A stretch of 64,000 bases of DNA from assembly GCF_003955665.1 (NCBI RefSeq), contig NZ_RXHU01000015.1:124001-188000 (forward strand). Direction: 5' to 3'. The notes below the pieces were generated by a model that had not been told where the DNA came from, searched no databases, and was given only the letters and a program-made list of their open reading frames with translations. Origin of the DNA: Paenibacillus whitsoniae (lineage in GTDB: Bacteria > Bacillota > Bacilli > Paenibacillales > NBRC-103111). Shown here piece by piece: positions 33,424 through 40,509 of this stretch. Positions within the stretch are counted from its first letter, which is position 1; every line of letters starts with the position of its first letter. The position numbers and the translations under genes were made by a program.

Positions 33424-34320
33424 CTATTCCCCAGGCTTTCCTCCAAAAACCTCCTGCGTAAACGAAATCCACGCCCGCGTCGCCAGCGATAAGTACCCGT
33501 CCCGCTTCCAAACCAGCACCAGCTCCCACGGAATGACAGGCTGTACCAAGGGAACGACGACGATTCTCTCCGCCGGCAGCGTCTGGCAAATCGTCTGCGG
33601 CAGCATCGCAATGCCCAGTTCCGCGCCGACCATGGCGGCGATAAAGTCCCACTGGGAGCTTTCATGCACGATCTGCGGCTCAAAGCCCACTGAGCGGCAT
33701 CGTCCGATGATCTGGTCGTGAAGCGCGAAATTGCGATTAAACAGGATGAAACGCTCCTCCGCAAGTTCCGCCAACTTCACCTCGTCTCGACCCGCAAGGC
33801 GATGCGACGGCGACACGACCAAACTAAGCCTGTCCTGGATCAGCGCAAAAGAATCGAAAATATCCGCCTTGATCGGTGAAATGACGACTCCGACATCCAG
33901 CGTCCCATCGATCAGGCCTTCTTCGATTTTGACCGCGCCTTCCTCAATCATCGTAATGGCGATGCCGCGGTAGCGGTCTTGGAACCTTTTGATCACCGTC
34001 GGAAAAAAACTCGCCCCGGCCATAGGTGGTAGCCCGATGCGGATGCTGCCTTGATTGAGATAGTTCAAGTCGTTCAGCTCCGACTGCAAGCTCTCGAATA
34101 GTTGCAAAATCGGCCCCGCATATTTGAGGATCGCACTTCCGGCATCGGTCAGCCTGAAATGCTTGCCTTCCCGGATGAACAAGTCCGTTCCCAGCTCCTG
34201 CTCCAATTGCTTAACCGCCTTGCTGATGCTGGGCTGCGTAATGTGCAGCGTTTCCGCGGCTTTCGTAAAGCTGTTCAGCCGTACAATTTCCTGTATGTAT
34301 TGCAGATGACGAATGTCCAT
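33424..34320 (-). CDS. LysR-family regulator, CidR-like
   Basis: A 298-residue LysR regulator. The N-terminal winged helix (MDIRHLQYIQEIVRLNSFTKAAETLHITQPSISKAVKQLEQELGTDLFIREGKHFRLTDAG) is followed by an effector-binding domain (GSIRIGLPPMAG, GTLDVGVVISP). The start at 34318-34320 is the family's standard MDIRHL; codons further upstream are in frame but not family-like. It is divergent from a CidA/LrgB-like pair and probably activates it, as CidR/YwbI does in response to overflow metabolism. Confidence 0.9.
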   Translation of the reverse strand: MDIRHLQYIQEIVRLNSFTKAAETLHITQPSISKAVKQLEQELGTDLFIREGKHFRLTDAGSAILKYAGPILQLFESLQSELNDLNYLNQGSIRIGLPPMAGASFFPTVIKRFQDRYRGIAITMIEEGAVKIEEGLIDGTLDVGVVISPIKADIFDSFALIQDRLSLVVSPSHRLAGRDEVKLAELAEERFILFNRNFALHDQIIGRCRSVGFEPQIVHESSQWDFIAAMVGAELGIAMLPQTICQTLPAERIVVVPLVQPVIPWELVLVWKRDGYLSLATRAWISFTQEVFGGKPGE

Positions 34321-34441
34321 TGCGAATGCTCGCCCCTTCATCATAGCCAAAAGGAATGAAAATCATGGTATCAATTCATTTTACCCATGCAAGTCGTTTT
34401 TGTATACTGGTTTCAACGAAACAAAAGAGGCGGCGTACACG

Positions 34442-34813
34442 ATGAAAAACCTGACATTAACCATCCTGCAAGTGTTGTTCTTCCTTGGCATCGCCAAACT
34501 GTCCGACGCATGCGTCGCTTGGCTGCATTTACCTGTGCCGGGGAGCGTCTTCGGCATCTTCCTGCTGTATATTCTGCTCAAAAGCCGAATCATCCGACTC
34601 AACTGGATCGCCGCGGGATCGAAGTGGCTGCTGGCGGAGATGCTGTTATTTTTCGTTCCGGCGGCGGTTGGCATCGTCAATTACAAGACGCTCATCGTCC
34701 ATAGCGGGCTCGGGATCGTGCTGACCATTGCGGTCAGTTCGCTGATCGTCATGGCATGTACAGGACTGGTTGGGGAATGGGTATCGCGAAGAAACGGGAG
34801 GCAGGCAGGATGA
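34442..34813 (+). CDS. CidA/LrgA-family holin-like membrane protein
   Basis: A 123-residue protein with four membrane spans (LTILQVLFFLGIAKLSDACVAW, LPVPGSVFGIFLLYILL, AAGSKWLLAEMLLFFVPAAVGIV, GLGIVLTIAVSSLIVMACTGLV), the CidA/LrgA pattern including LPVPGSVFGI. The ATG at 34442 follows AGAGGCGG. Its stop overlaps the next start (ATGA, 34810-34813). These proteins influence murein hydrolase activity and pyruvate or acetate handling. Confidence 0.9.
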   Translation: MKNLTLTILQVLFFLGIAKLSDACVAWLHLPVPGSVFGIFLLYILLKSRIIRLNWIAAGSKWLLAEMLLFFVPAAVGIVNYKTLIVHSGLGIVLTIAVSSLIVMACTGLVGEWVSRRNGRQAG

Positions 34814-35487
34814 TCAAGGCGTTCATGTGGTTAGGTTTTACAATCGTTATGTATGGGATGAGCAAGAGGGTTTACAAGCTGTATCCGAAAATATGGCTAT
34901 CCCCCTTGCTCGTCACGCCGGCCGTCGTCATCGCAGCCGTCGAATTCAGCGGCGCTTCTATCACGACCTACAACAAAGGAACGAGCGTGCTCGGCCAAAT
35001 GATCGAACCCGCAACGATCGCCCTTGCCGTAACGCTCTATAGGCACGGGGAGGTAATGAAAAAGCATGCCTGGCCTATCATCGCCAGCGCCTTGTGCGGG
35101 GGGGCCGCCGCTATCGTCACCTCGGCAGGCCTCGCCCGACTGTTCGGGCTGTCTCCCGAGGTGATGGACAGCTTGGCGCCGCGCTCCGCAACCACGCCCG
35201 TCGCGCTCGTCATCTCCCGCTCGATCGGGGGCGTGCCGACGATTACGGCTGCAGCTACGCTTGTGACCGGTTTGCTCGGCCTTATCGCCGGCCCGCTCAT
35301 CGTCAAATGGCTCCGCATCCGCGGACCCATTGGCCGGGGTGTGCTCTACGGCACGGGCGCCCATTCCGCCGGCATCAGCAAAGCGATGGAGGATGGCGCC
35401 GTTACCGGCTCCGTGGCCGGCATCGCCATGCTGGTCACCGCCCTTGTTACGCTGTGCCTGGCACCGTGGCTGGTGGCGCTTTTTTAA
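34810..35487 (+). CDS. LrgB/CidB-family membrane protein
   Basis: A 225-residue polytopic protein with the LrgB core EFSGASITTYNKGTSVLGQMIEPATIALAVTLYRH, DSLAPRSATTPVALVISRSIGGVPTITAA and GTGAHSAGISKAMEDGAVTGSVAGIAM. The ATG at 34810 is coupled to the CidA-like gene. Its stop codon overlaps tail-to-tail with the convergent YjgB-like gene (35484-35487), leaving no room for a separate terminator. Confidence 0.92.
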   Translation: MIKAFMWLGFTIVMYGMSKRVYKLYPKIWLSPLLVTPAVVIAAVEFSGASITTYNKGTSVLGQMIEPATIALAVTLYRHGEVMKKHAWPIIASALCGGAAAIVTSAGLARLFGLSPEVMDSLAPRSATTPVALVISRSIGGVPTITAAATLVTGLLGLIAGPLIVKWLRIRGPIGRGVLYGTGAHSAGISKAMEDGAVTGSVAGIAMLVTALVTLCLAPWLVALF

Positions 35488-36164
35488 CCCGCCATATTGT
35501 TGACGGAATGTATCGTATCAAAAACCGAAATATGATCAACCTTGCCGGTAGATTGCGGAATGACAAATTTAAGCTGGAACTCGTCGGAAGCTTTGTAAAT
35601 ATAAATCGTATCGCCGCCGTTTACCTTCGTATCCGCCGGCTTGCCTAGCGCCTGCTCGATCTGGCTAAGTGTAATCGTCTTGAGCTTAGGATCGTAAGAA
35701 CGGATGTCGATGATCTGGCTGCCTTTGTTGTAACCGATCGCCGCATGCTTCTTGCTATACGTCGCATAAATGCCGCTGCCCGCCGACTCTGTGGTGTCGG
35801 CTTTGCCCCACGCCTTCTCGACATCTTCGGTCAGATTCTTCTGCGCAGTAAAGGCAATGCCTTCCACTTTGCCGCTCTTCGCGAGCTCCAGCATCGCCTT
35901 CATGGATGCCGCTGACACCGACGCAGCGGGCGTCGACGCAGCCGGCGTGCCGCTTGGCGCCGATGTCGCTGCAGGCGCGGACGGCGATGGCGTCGTGCTT
36001 GGCGCGACACTTGCCGGAGCGCTCGGCGTCGCAGAAGGCGCTGTGCTGACGGCCGGCGCCGTCGCACTTGCTTCCGGCTTCGCTGTGGACGAGCAGCCGG
36101 CGGATATCAGCAGCCCCGCGAGCAGCGCCGGGTATATAAACGCTTTTGTATAATGGATTGCCAT
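35484..36164 (-). CDS. YjgB-like lipoprotein (DUF4309 domain)
   Basis: A 226-residue lipoprotein. The signal and lipobox are LLAGLLISAGCSS. A low-complexity Ala/Ser/Pro/Thr linker follows (about residues 32-85). The DUF4309 domain (MLELAKSGKVEGIAFTAQ, VEKAWGKADTTESAGSGIYATYSKKHAAIGYNKGSQIIDIRSYDPKLKTITLSQIEQALGKP) matches Bacillus YjgB. Function unknown; it should sit on the outer face of the membrane. Confidence 0.86.
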   Translation of the reverse strand: MAIHYTKAFIYPALLAGLLISAGCSSTAKPEASATAPAVSTAPSATPSAPASVAPSTTPSPSAPAATSAPSGTPAASTPAASVSAASMKAMLELAKSGKVEGIAFTAQKNLTEDVEKAWGKADTTESAGSGIYATYSKKHAAIGYNKGSQIIDIRSYDPKLKTITLSQIEQALGKPADTKVNGGDTIYIYKASDEFQLKFVIPQSTGKVDHISVFDTIHSVNNMAG

Positions 36165-36189
36165 AACATTATCTCCATTCTAAGTTGAA

Positions 36190-36230
36190 AGGGCAGGCCC
36201 CCGCTCCCCAGGGAACGAGACCTGCCTGTT
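36190..36230. terminator. Hairpin between the SLH gene and the yjgB-like gene
   Basis: GGCAGG ... CCTGCC arms with a long loop, followed by TGTTTTTTATT on the plus strand. For the minus-strand SLH gene that ends here the T-run is poor, so its role is uncertain. Confidence 0.35.
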
Positions 36231-36232
36231 TT

Positions 36233-37135
36233 TTATTGTGCCGCTTGTTCCAGGACAACTTCATAGGAGGACGGCACATACGTAACAGCCGTTGGGGTCG
36301 TCACCGCTTGCGTCGTCATATCGCCGGCGGCGGGATCTTGCAGACGATATTGAATAACCGCTTGCCCGTCCACTTTAAACTGGATATTCGTGACTGCGAT
36401 ACGGTAACCGCCTGTCGGTTTTTGCTCACGGCTGAGCGTCACCTTGTTCACTTCGCTGTTTACTTTCTCTACGTTGAACGTCACTTTTTCTGTTTGCACC
36501 GGGGGCTTGACGGTAGCCATCACGTTCAGCGCATTGTACACCCACACCGCCGATTCGCCTCGAGTCAGTTCACGTTGCGGATTGAACAGGCCGTCCTTGT
36601 CGAGGTCAGCGACTTTATAATGAACCAGACGCAGCACGCTGCCTTGGTACCCCGGCGTAACTGCGCTGTCGTCTTTGAGCTCCGATTTAATATTGATCAT
36701 CGGAAGCTGCGCCTTGCGTTCAAACGCCGTGTCGAGCAGCTGTGCAAACTGTTCCCGCGTAACCACCGCATTCGGGTTCACATCTTTCGGAATGTCAACG
36801 CCATTATAATGCGCGGCGATAAAGGCATCGGCATACCAAGCGGAGTCACCGACGTTGGTGAACAACTGCGAAGCCACCGGCTGCTGCTTGAAACGCATCG
36901 CATCCAAATTATAGCCGAATGCCCGTACCAACAATTGCACGCTCTCGGCGTAAGTAATTTTCCCCAGCGGAACAAAATGATCCGCATCCACGCCGCTGAC
37001 GATCCCGCTCGCTTGCAGCTTCGCAATCGCCGCTGCCTGGCTGCCGTCCACATCGCTAAACGCGAACGCGCTCCCCAAAGACAGACTGCTCATTATCATG
37101 GTCGCGGAAAGCGCGACAGCTAGTTTCTTTTTCAT
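36233..37135 (-). CDS. SLH-domain surface protein (300 aa)
   Basis: A secreted 300-residue protein with signal peptide MKKKLAVALSATMIMSSLSLGSAFA. About three SLH repeats follow (FSDVDGSQAAAIAKLQASGIVSGVDADHFVPLGKITYAESVQLLVRAFGY; GDSAWYADAFIAAHYNGVDIPKDVNPNAVVTREQFAQLLDTAF; YKVADLDKDGLFNPQRELTRGESAVWVYNAL), then a C-terminal beta domain ending VTYVPSSYEVVLEQ. The ATG at 37133-37135 starts the signal peptide; earlier codons are unlikely. It probably attaches to secondary cell-wall polymer. Role unknown. Confidence 0.88.
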   Translation of the reverse strand: MKKKLAVALSATMIMSSLSLGSAFAFSDVDGSQAAAIAKLQASGIVSGVDADHFVPLGKITYAESVQLLVRAFGYNLDAMRFKQQPVASQLFTNVGDSAWYADAFIAAHYNGVDIPKDVNPNAVVTREQFAQLLDTAFERKAQLPMINIKSELKDDSAVTPGYQGSVLRLVHYKVADLDKDGLFNPQRELTRGESAVWVYNALNVMATVKPPVQTEKVTFNVEKVNSEVNKVTLSREQKPTGGYRIAVTNIQFKVDGQAVIQYRLQDPAAGDMTTQAVTTPTAVTYVPSSYEVVLEQAAQ

Positions 37136-37267
37136 ACTCGATTGCCTCCTAGCGTTATTGCCCCTCCCGATTGGGGGAGACAATCCCTAAACGGCAATGT
37201 TACGAAAAAAGTTACAGTTTCGGTATGTAAAGGTTTTGTAAACGCATTTTTACTCCACAGCTGAAAT

Positions 37268-37302
37268 AAAAAACCTAGTCACAACAAGTGACTAGGCTTT
37301 TG
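37268..37302. terminator. Bidirectional terminator
   Basis: CCTAGTCAC / GTGACTAGG with a 5-nt loop, T-run on both strands. It may terminate the methyltransferase operon about 300 bp downstream of its stop, with array C lying in between. Confidence 0.7.
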
Positions 37303-37342
37303 CGGTAAGCTAATCTTGACTGTGCCGAAGTCGAAGCCAATC

Positions 37343-37526
37343 TAACGGTTGCCCCAGCGCTTATTTGGCTCAAAACACTTCGTTTCGCAATCTAGCGGAT
37401 GCCACGGCGCTTATTTCACCTAAATGCCGGGTAAAAACGGCTCCCACTCCACCAATAGCCGCTGTCGCGACCGTTATACGCTGAAAAGCGGTCTTTTTAG
37501 CGAAATAAGCTCGCTGGCAACCGTTA
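37343..37526. repeat. Four-unit intergenic array C, 184-bp imperfect inverted repeat
   Basis: Two units in inverted orientation (37343-37366 and 37393-37416) and two in direct orientation (37453-37476 and 37503-37526) share the 24-nt consensus AAATAAGCGCTGTGGC + AACCGTTA. The spacings are 50, 60 and 50 bp. GCCG-N8-CGGC (37426-37441) lies within 1 bp of the midpoint. The same family forms array F at 24.9-25.3 kb. Confidence 0.85.
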
Positions 37527-37600
37527 AACAAATGCCCGAATATCATGGGGTGTGACCGCAGGCAAGCATTGCGAACCCAGGATTCGCCGGCGTTGGGACA

Positions 37601-38383
37601 TTAATCGCTCGCCCCCGCCCGCTTCCCGATCATCACGTTCGCGTCCTCCTCCTCGGAGCTTACCCACTCCGGCTGCAGCCCCTGCGAGGCAAAAAGCTTC
37701 GCAGCCAGCGGCGCCTGCTTCTCGCTCATCTCGATGAGCAGGCAGCCGCCCGGCGCCAGCCAGGCATGCGCTTCCGCGACGATGCGGCGCTGGATGTCCA
37801 ACCCGTCCGCGCCGCCGTCGAGCGACAGCCTGGCTTCATGGATGCGCGCCTCCGCCGGCATCCTGGCAATAGCATCGGTCGGCACGTAGGGCGCGTTGGC
37901 GACCAGTACTTGGACATGCCCGCGGAGGCGGGGCGGAAGGGGATCGAACAGATCCCCTTCATAGACCGCGCCCTGTCCGGGCAGGATGTTGCGCCGCGCG
38001 CAGCGGACCGCCGCGGGGTCCAGATCGGCCGCGTGCAGGTCGAGCGGTCCCTTCGCCGCCAGCAAGGCGGCGCTGAGCGCGCCGGAGCCGCAGCACAGGT
38101 CGACGACAATATCCCCCGGCCGCACAAGCGCCGCCGCCTGGCGCAGCAGAAATTCCGTTCGCCGCCGCGGAACGAAAACGCCTGGCTCCACGGCGATGCG
38201 CAGGCCGCCGAACGCCGCCCAGCCGACGACGTGCTCGAGCGGATAGCCGGCTGCTCGCCGGGCGACCCCATCGGCCAATGCATCGCTGTCTCCCGCCCAC
38301 TCCATCAGAATGGCCGCCTCTTCCTCGGCGAACACGCAGCCGGCCATACGCAGCTTGTGGGCAATTTCATTCTCATTCATCAT
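37601..38383 (-). CDS. PrmC-related protein N5-glutamine methyltransferase (NAPY type)
   Basis: A 260-residue SAM methyltransferase. An N-terminal helical part (LMEWAGDSDALADGVARRAAGYPLEHVVGWAAFGGLRIAVEPGVFVPRRRTEFLL) precedes the SAM motif VVDLCCGSGALSAALL. The catalytic loop reads VLVANAPYVP instead of the NPPY of true PrmC/HemK. The family of PrmC-related methyltransferases of unknown substrate carries this NAPY variant. Its start overlaps the preceding IGNRAV-protein stop by 4 bp, suggesting functional coupling. GC-rich. Confidence 0.86.
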   Translation of the reverse strand: MMNENEIAHKLRMAGCVFAEEEAAILMEWAGDSDALADGVARRAAGYPLEHVVGWAAFGGLRIAVEPGVFVPRRRTEFLLRQAAALVRPGDIVVDLCCGSGALSAALLAAKGPLDLHAADLDPAAVRCARRNILPGQGAVYEGDLFDPLPPRLRGHVQVLVANAPYVPTDAIARMPAEARIHEARLSLDGGADGLDIQRRIVAEAHAWLAPGGCLLIEMSEKQAPLAAKLFASQGLQPEWVSSEEEDANVMIGKRAGASD

Positions 38384-39333
38384 GTGTTCCGCACCACGAT
38401 CGGATACGGCCCGTCAATGTCATCATCCTCATCGACATAGAAACGGCCAGCCACGTCGTACCACCGCCCAGCAATCAAGTTCTCGTCGATCATATGATTG
38501 CCGTTGCCCGCCAACTCCGTCTCAAACTCATCCTGATCCTCATACGTATCGTCGATCAAAGCGCGCATCGCTACAGCCTGCTGGGCGTTCAAGCCGAATT
38601 GCCGCAGACGTGCGTTCGTAATTTGCGCTGCCGGCAAGTAATGGTTGTTGTCGTTATCGTCGGGATTCACCTGGCCGAGATTAGCTGTGCCCGCCCTGCG
38701 CCATTGGTTCGCTTGATCCAAATACCCCCACTCGGCGGAAATGCTTTCGGGAATGCCTGCCGGATAGTCATCGTTATAGTTCAGATCGACCTCCACATAA
38801 GTCCAGTCATTATCATCGATGGCGCTCGATTTGGCTCCCTCTTCAAGCTGACGCCAGCCTGCGTTATGGTTGAGCGCCGTCGTTGTCGGCACGAGATTGG
38901 TTGTATCTCCCCCCGGCCCTCCGAGCTCAGCATTAATAATGTGAAAACGCACCCAGCTGCCTTTCAACCGGCCATACTTTGTCTTCAGCCAGTCCCAACC
39001 TGGCGGGTCAACGCTAGGCGTGCCGCCGTAGTCGGGATTTTTCATGACGGCCAGCACCTGGCTGGGCACAGTTGCACCGTTGTGATCCTCCGTCTCGTCC
39101 GTTTCCCAATACGTGCCGTCCGCCTCATTCGTATAGTCTTCACTCGGCGCACGTTGAATGCGCGGGCTTTGCCCCTGCATCATGCTGGAAACAGCGCGAT
39201 TGCCGATCGTGCGCTGCATGTGCATAATTTGCGAATAAGGGGATGCCGACAGCTTGGCTGCTCCCCGAACCTCTTTGCCCGGTTCCGTCGATTCGTTCTC
39301 TTTTCTATTCAATCTTGCGTGATCCCGCATCAT
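38380..39333 (-). CDS. IGNRAV-motif protein with nuclease-like C-terminal domain (putative toxin/effector)
   Basis: A 317-residue protein without a signal peptide. Near residue 37 is MQRTIGNRAVSSMM, the leader-type motif found in many DUF4157-associated or contractile-injection cargo proteins. The central part (GWDWLKTKYGRLKGSWVRFHIINAELGGPGGDTTNLVPTTTALNHNAGWRQLEEGAK) resembles DNA/RNA non-specific endonuclease domains (His, the GGPG loop and the NLVP...N pattern). The C-terminal third is strongly acidic. The start at 39331-39333 has GGAGGT 10 bp upstream. It couples by 4 bp to a PrmC-related methyltransferase. No injection-system or immunity gene is adjacent. Function inferred from motifs only. 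Confidence 0.65.
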   Translation of the reverse strand: MMRDHARLNRKENESTEPGKEVRGAAKLSASPYSQIMHMQRTIGNRAVSSMMQGQSPRIQRAPSEDYTNEADGTYWETDETEDHNGATVPSQVLAVMKNPDYGGTPSVDPPGWDWLKTKYGRLKGSWVRFHIINAELGGPGGDTTNLVPTTTALNHNAGWRQLEEGAKSSAIDDNDWTYVEVDLNYNDDYPAGIPESISAEWGYLDQANQWRRAGTANLGQVNPDDNDNNHYLPAAQITNARLRQFGLNAQQAVAMRALIDDTYEDQDEFETELAGNGNHMIDENLIAGRWYDVAGRFYVDEDDDIDGPYPIVVRNT

Positions 39334-39442
39334 GTCGAGGTCTACCTCCGCTAATCCGCTTGGTTTATTGGCACTCTGCAACCTATAACCTGTTTCAGTA
39401 AAATAATACCATAATTCAGAACCGAGCTGCTGCAAAAAAACA

Positions 39443-39481
39443 GAATATTCCTTGACAGGAATATTCCTTATGGGGTATATT
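39443..39481 (+). promoter_or_regulatory. SigA promoter and operator of the arsR-like gene
   Basis: TTGACA (39452-39457), 18 nt, TATATT (39476-39481). Two GAATATTC palindromes (39443-39450 and 39459-39466), the second extended to GGAATATTCC, straddle the -35 box, as expected for autorepression by a dimeric ArsR-type protein. Confidence 0.7.
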
Positions 39482-39536
39482 GTGAATATCAGAAAACACA
39501 GTCACAAGAAAGTTGAGATTCATCGAGGTGAGCGGC

Positions 39537-39899
39537 ATGGCAGGCAATGATACGGGCATGGACATGAACACGCTGAGTGTGCTGACTGAACCGAATCGCA
39601 TTCGAATCGTCGAGCTCTTGCGTGACGGTCCCCTCACGGTAGGGGAAATTGCCGATCGGCTTGAGATGCGCCAGCCCCAAGCTTCCAAGCATCTGAAGGT
39701 GCTGAGCGAGCATGGCGTTTTGACGGTTCAGGCAGATGCCAATCGCCGGATTTACAAGCTTCGGCCCGAGCCCTTTCAAGCGCTGGAGTCCTGGGCCCAA
39801 TCGTTCACTCGCCTTATGAGTGAACGATACGATAAGCTGGACGCCTATTTGCGCGAAGTGCAGAACAAAGCTAAAAAGGAAGATAACCCAACCACTTAA
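39537..39899 (+). CDS. ArsR-family winged-helix repressor
   Basis: A 120-residue ArsR regulator: MNTLSVLTEPNRIRIVELLRDGPLTVGEIADRLEMRQPQASKHLKVLSEHGVLTVQADANRRIYKL, then a helical dimerisation tail. No CxC metal site is present, so this is the non-metal type usually paired with an SRPBCC (AHSA1-like) protein, as here. The ATG at 39537 follows GAGGTGA. It is 14 bp before the partner gene. Confidence 0.9.
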   Translation: MAGNDTGMDMNTLSVLTEPNRIRIVELLRDGPLTVGEIADRLEMRQPQASKHLKVLSEHGVLTVQADANRRIYKLRPEPFQALESWAQSFTRLMSERYDKLDAYLREVQNKAKKEDNPTT

Positions 39900-39913
39900 A
39901 GGAGGATTTACAA

Positions 39914-40435
39914 ATGTCTAACAACACTATCGTTTCACGCGTAGAAAATGATCGGGTACTGGTGCTGGAGCGCACGTTCGACGCGCCTCGCGAACTGGTC
40001 TACAGCATGTTTAAGGAAGCGGAGCATCTCAAACACTGGTGGGGGCCACGCGGCTGGGAAGTACCTGTGTGTACCGTTGATTTTCGTCCAGGCGGCGTGT
40101 GGCACTACTGCATGAAGTGCGCTGACCCGAATCAAGGCGACTTCTACGGCATGGAATCTTGGGGCAAAGCTATCTACAAAGAGATGATCGAACCAGACAA
40201 AATCGTCTACGTCGACTTCTTCTCGGACGCGGAAGGCAATGTGAACGATGCAATGCCGTCGACGGAAGTGACGTTGGAGTTTATCGACCTGGGCAACGGT
40301 ACGACAAAGCTCGTTAACCGCGGCTTGTACGCTTCCGCCGAGTCGCTGAAAACAGTCATCGATATGGGCATGATGCAAGGTATCACAGAAACATGGGATC
40401 GTTTGGAAGAGCGTTTGAACGCGGTCAAAGGTTAA
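39914..40435 (+). CDS. SRPBCC (AHSA1/START-like) domain protein
   Basis: A 173-residue lipocalin-like helix-grip protein: VLVLERTFDAPRELVYSMFKEAEHLKHWWGPRGWEVPVCTVDFRPGGVWHYCMKCADP..., ending with TETWDRLEERLNAVKG. These proteins bind hydrophobic small molecules, and pairing with ArsR repressors is frequent. AAAGGAGG precedes the ATG by 8 bp. Ligand unknown. Confidence 0.92.
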   Translation: MSNNTIVSRVENDRVLVLERTFDAPRELVYSMFKEAEHLKHWWGPRGWEVPVCTVDFRPGGVWHYCMKCADPNQGDFYGMESWGKAIYKEMIEPDKIVYVDFFSDAEGNVNDAMPSTEVTLEFIDLGNGTTKLVNRGLYASAESLKTVIDMGMMQGITETWDRLEERLNAVKG

Positions 40436-40445
40436 GTATTTCACC

Positions 40446-40491
40446 AAAAAGGAGTGCCCTGCAGCAAATTCGCTGCAGGAGCACTCCTTTT
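40446..40491 (+). terminator. Bidirectional terminator
   Basis: AAAAGGAGTGC...CTGCAGC and GCTGCAG...GCACTCCTTTT form a long stem with T-runs both ways, between the convergent SRPBCC and GH5 genes. Confidence 0.8.
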
Positions 40492-40509
40492 AACATATAT
40501 GGAAGTCGG

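Larger units (their letters stand above)
37136..37600. other. 465-bp intergenic region with terminator and array C
   Basis: It contains a bidirectional terminator-like hairpin (37268-37302), the four-unit array C (37343-37526), and the upstream region of the SLH gene, which has a TGTAAACGC cre-like core at 37238. No credible gene seen. Confidence 0.7.

Noticed and set aside
38380..39333. Presence of a contractile injection system around the IGNRAV protein.
   Set aside because: No sheath, tube, baseplate, spike or AAA ATPase gene is in the window; only the cargo-like motif is seen.
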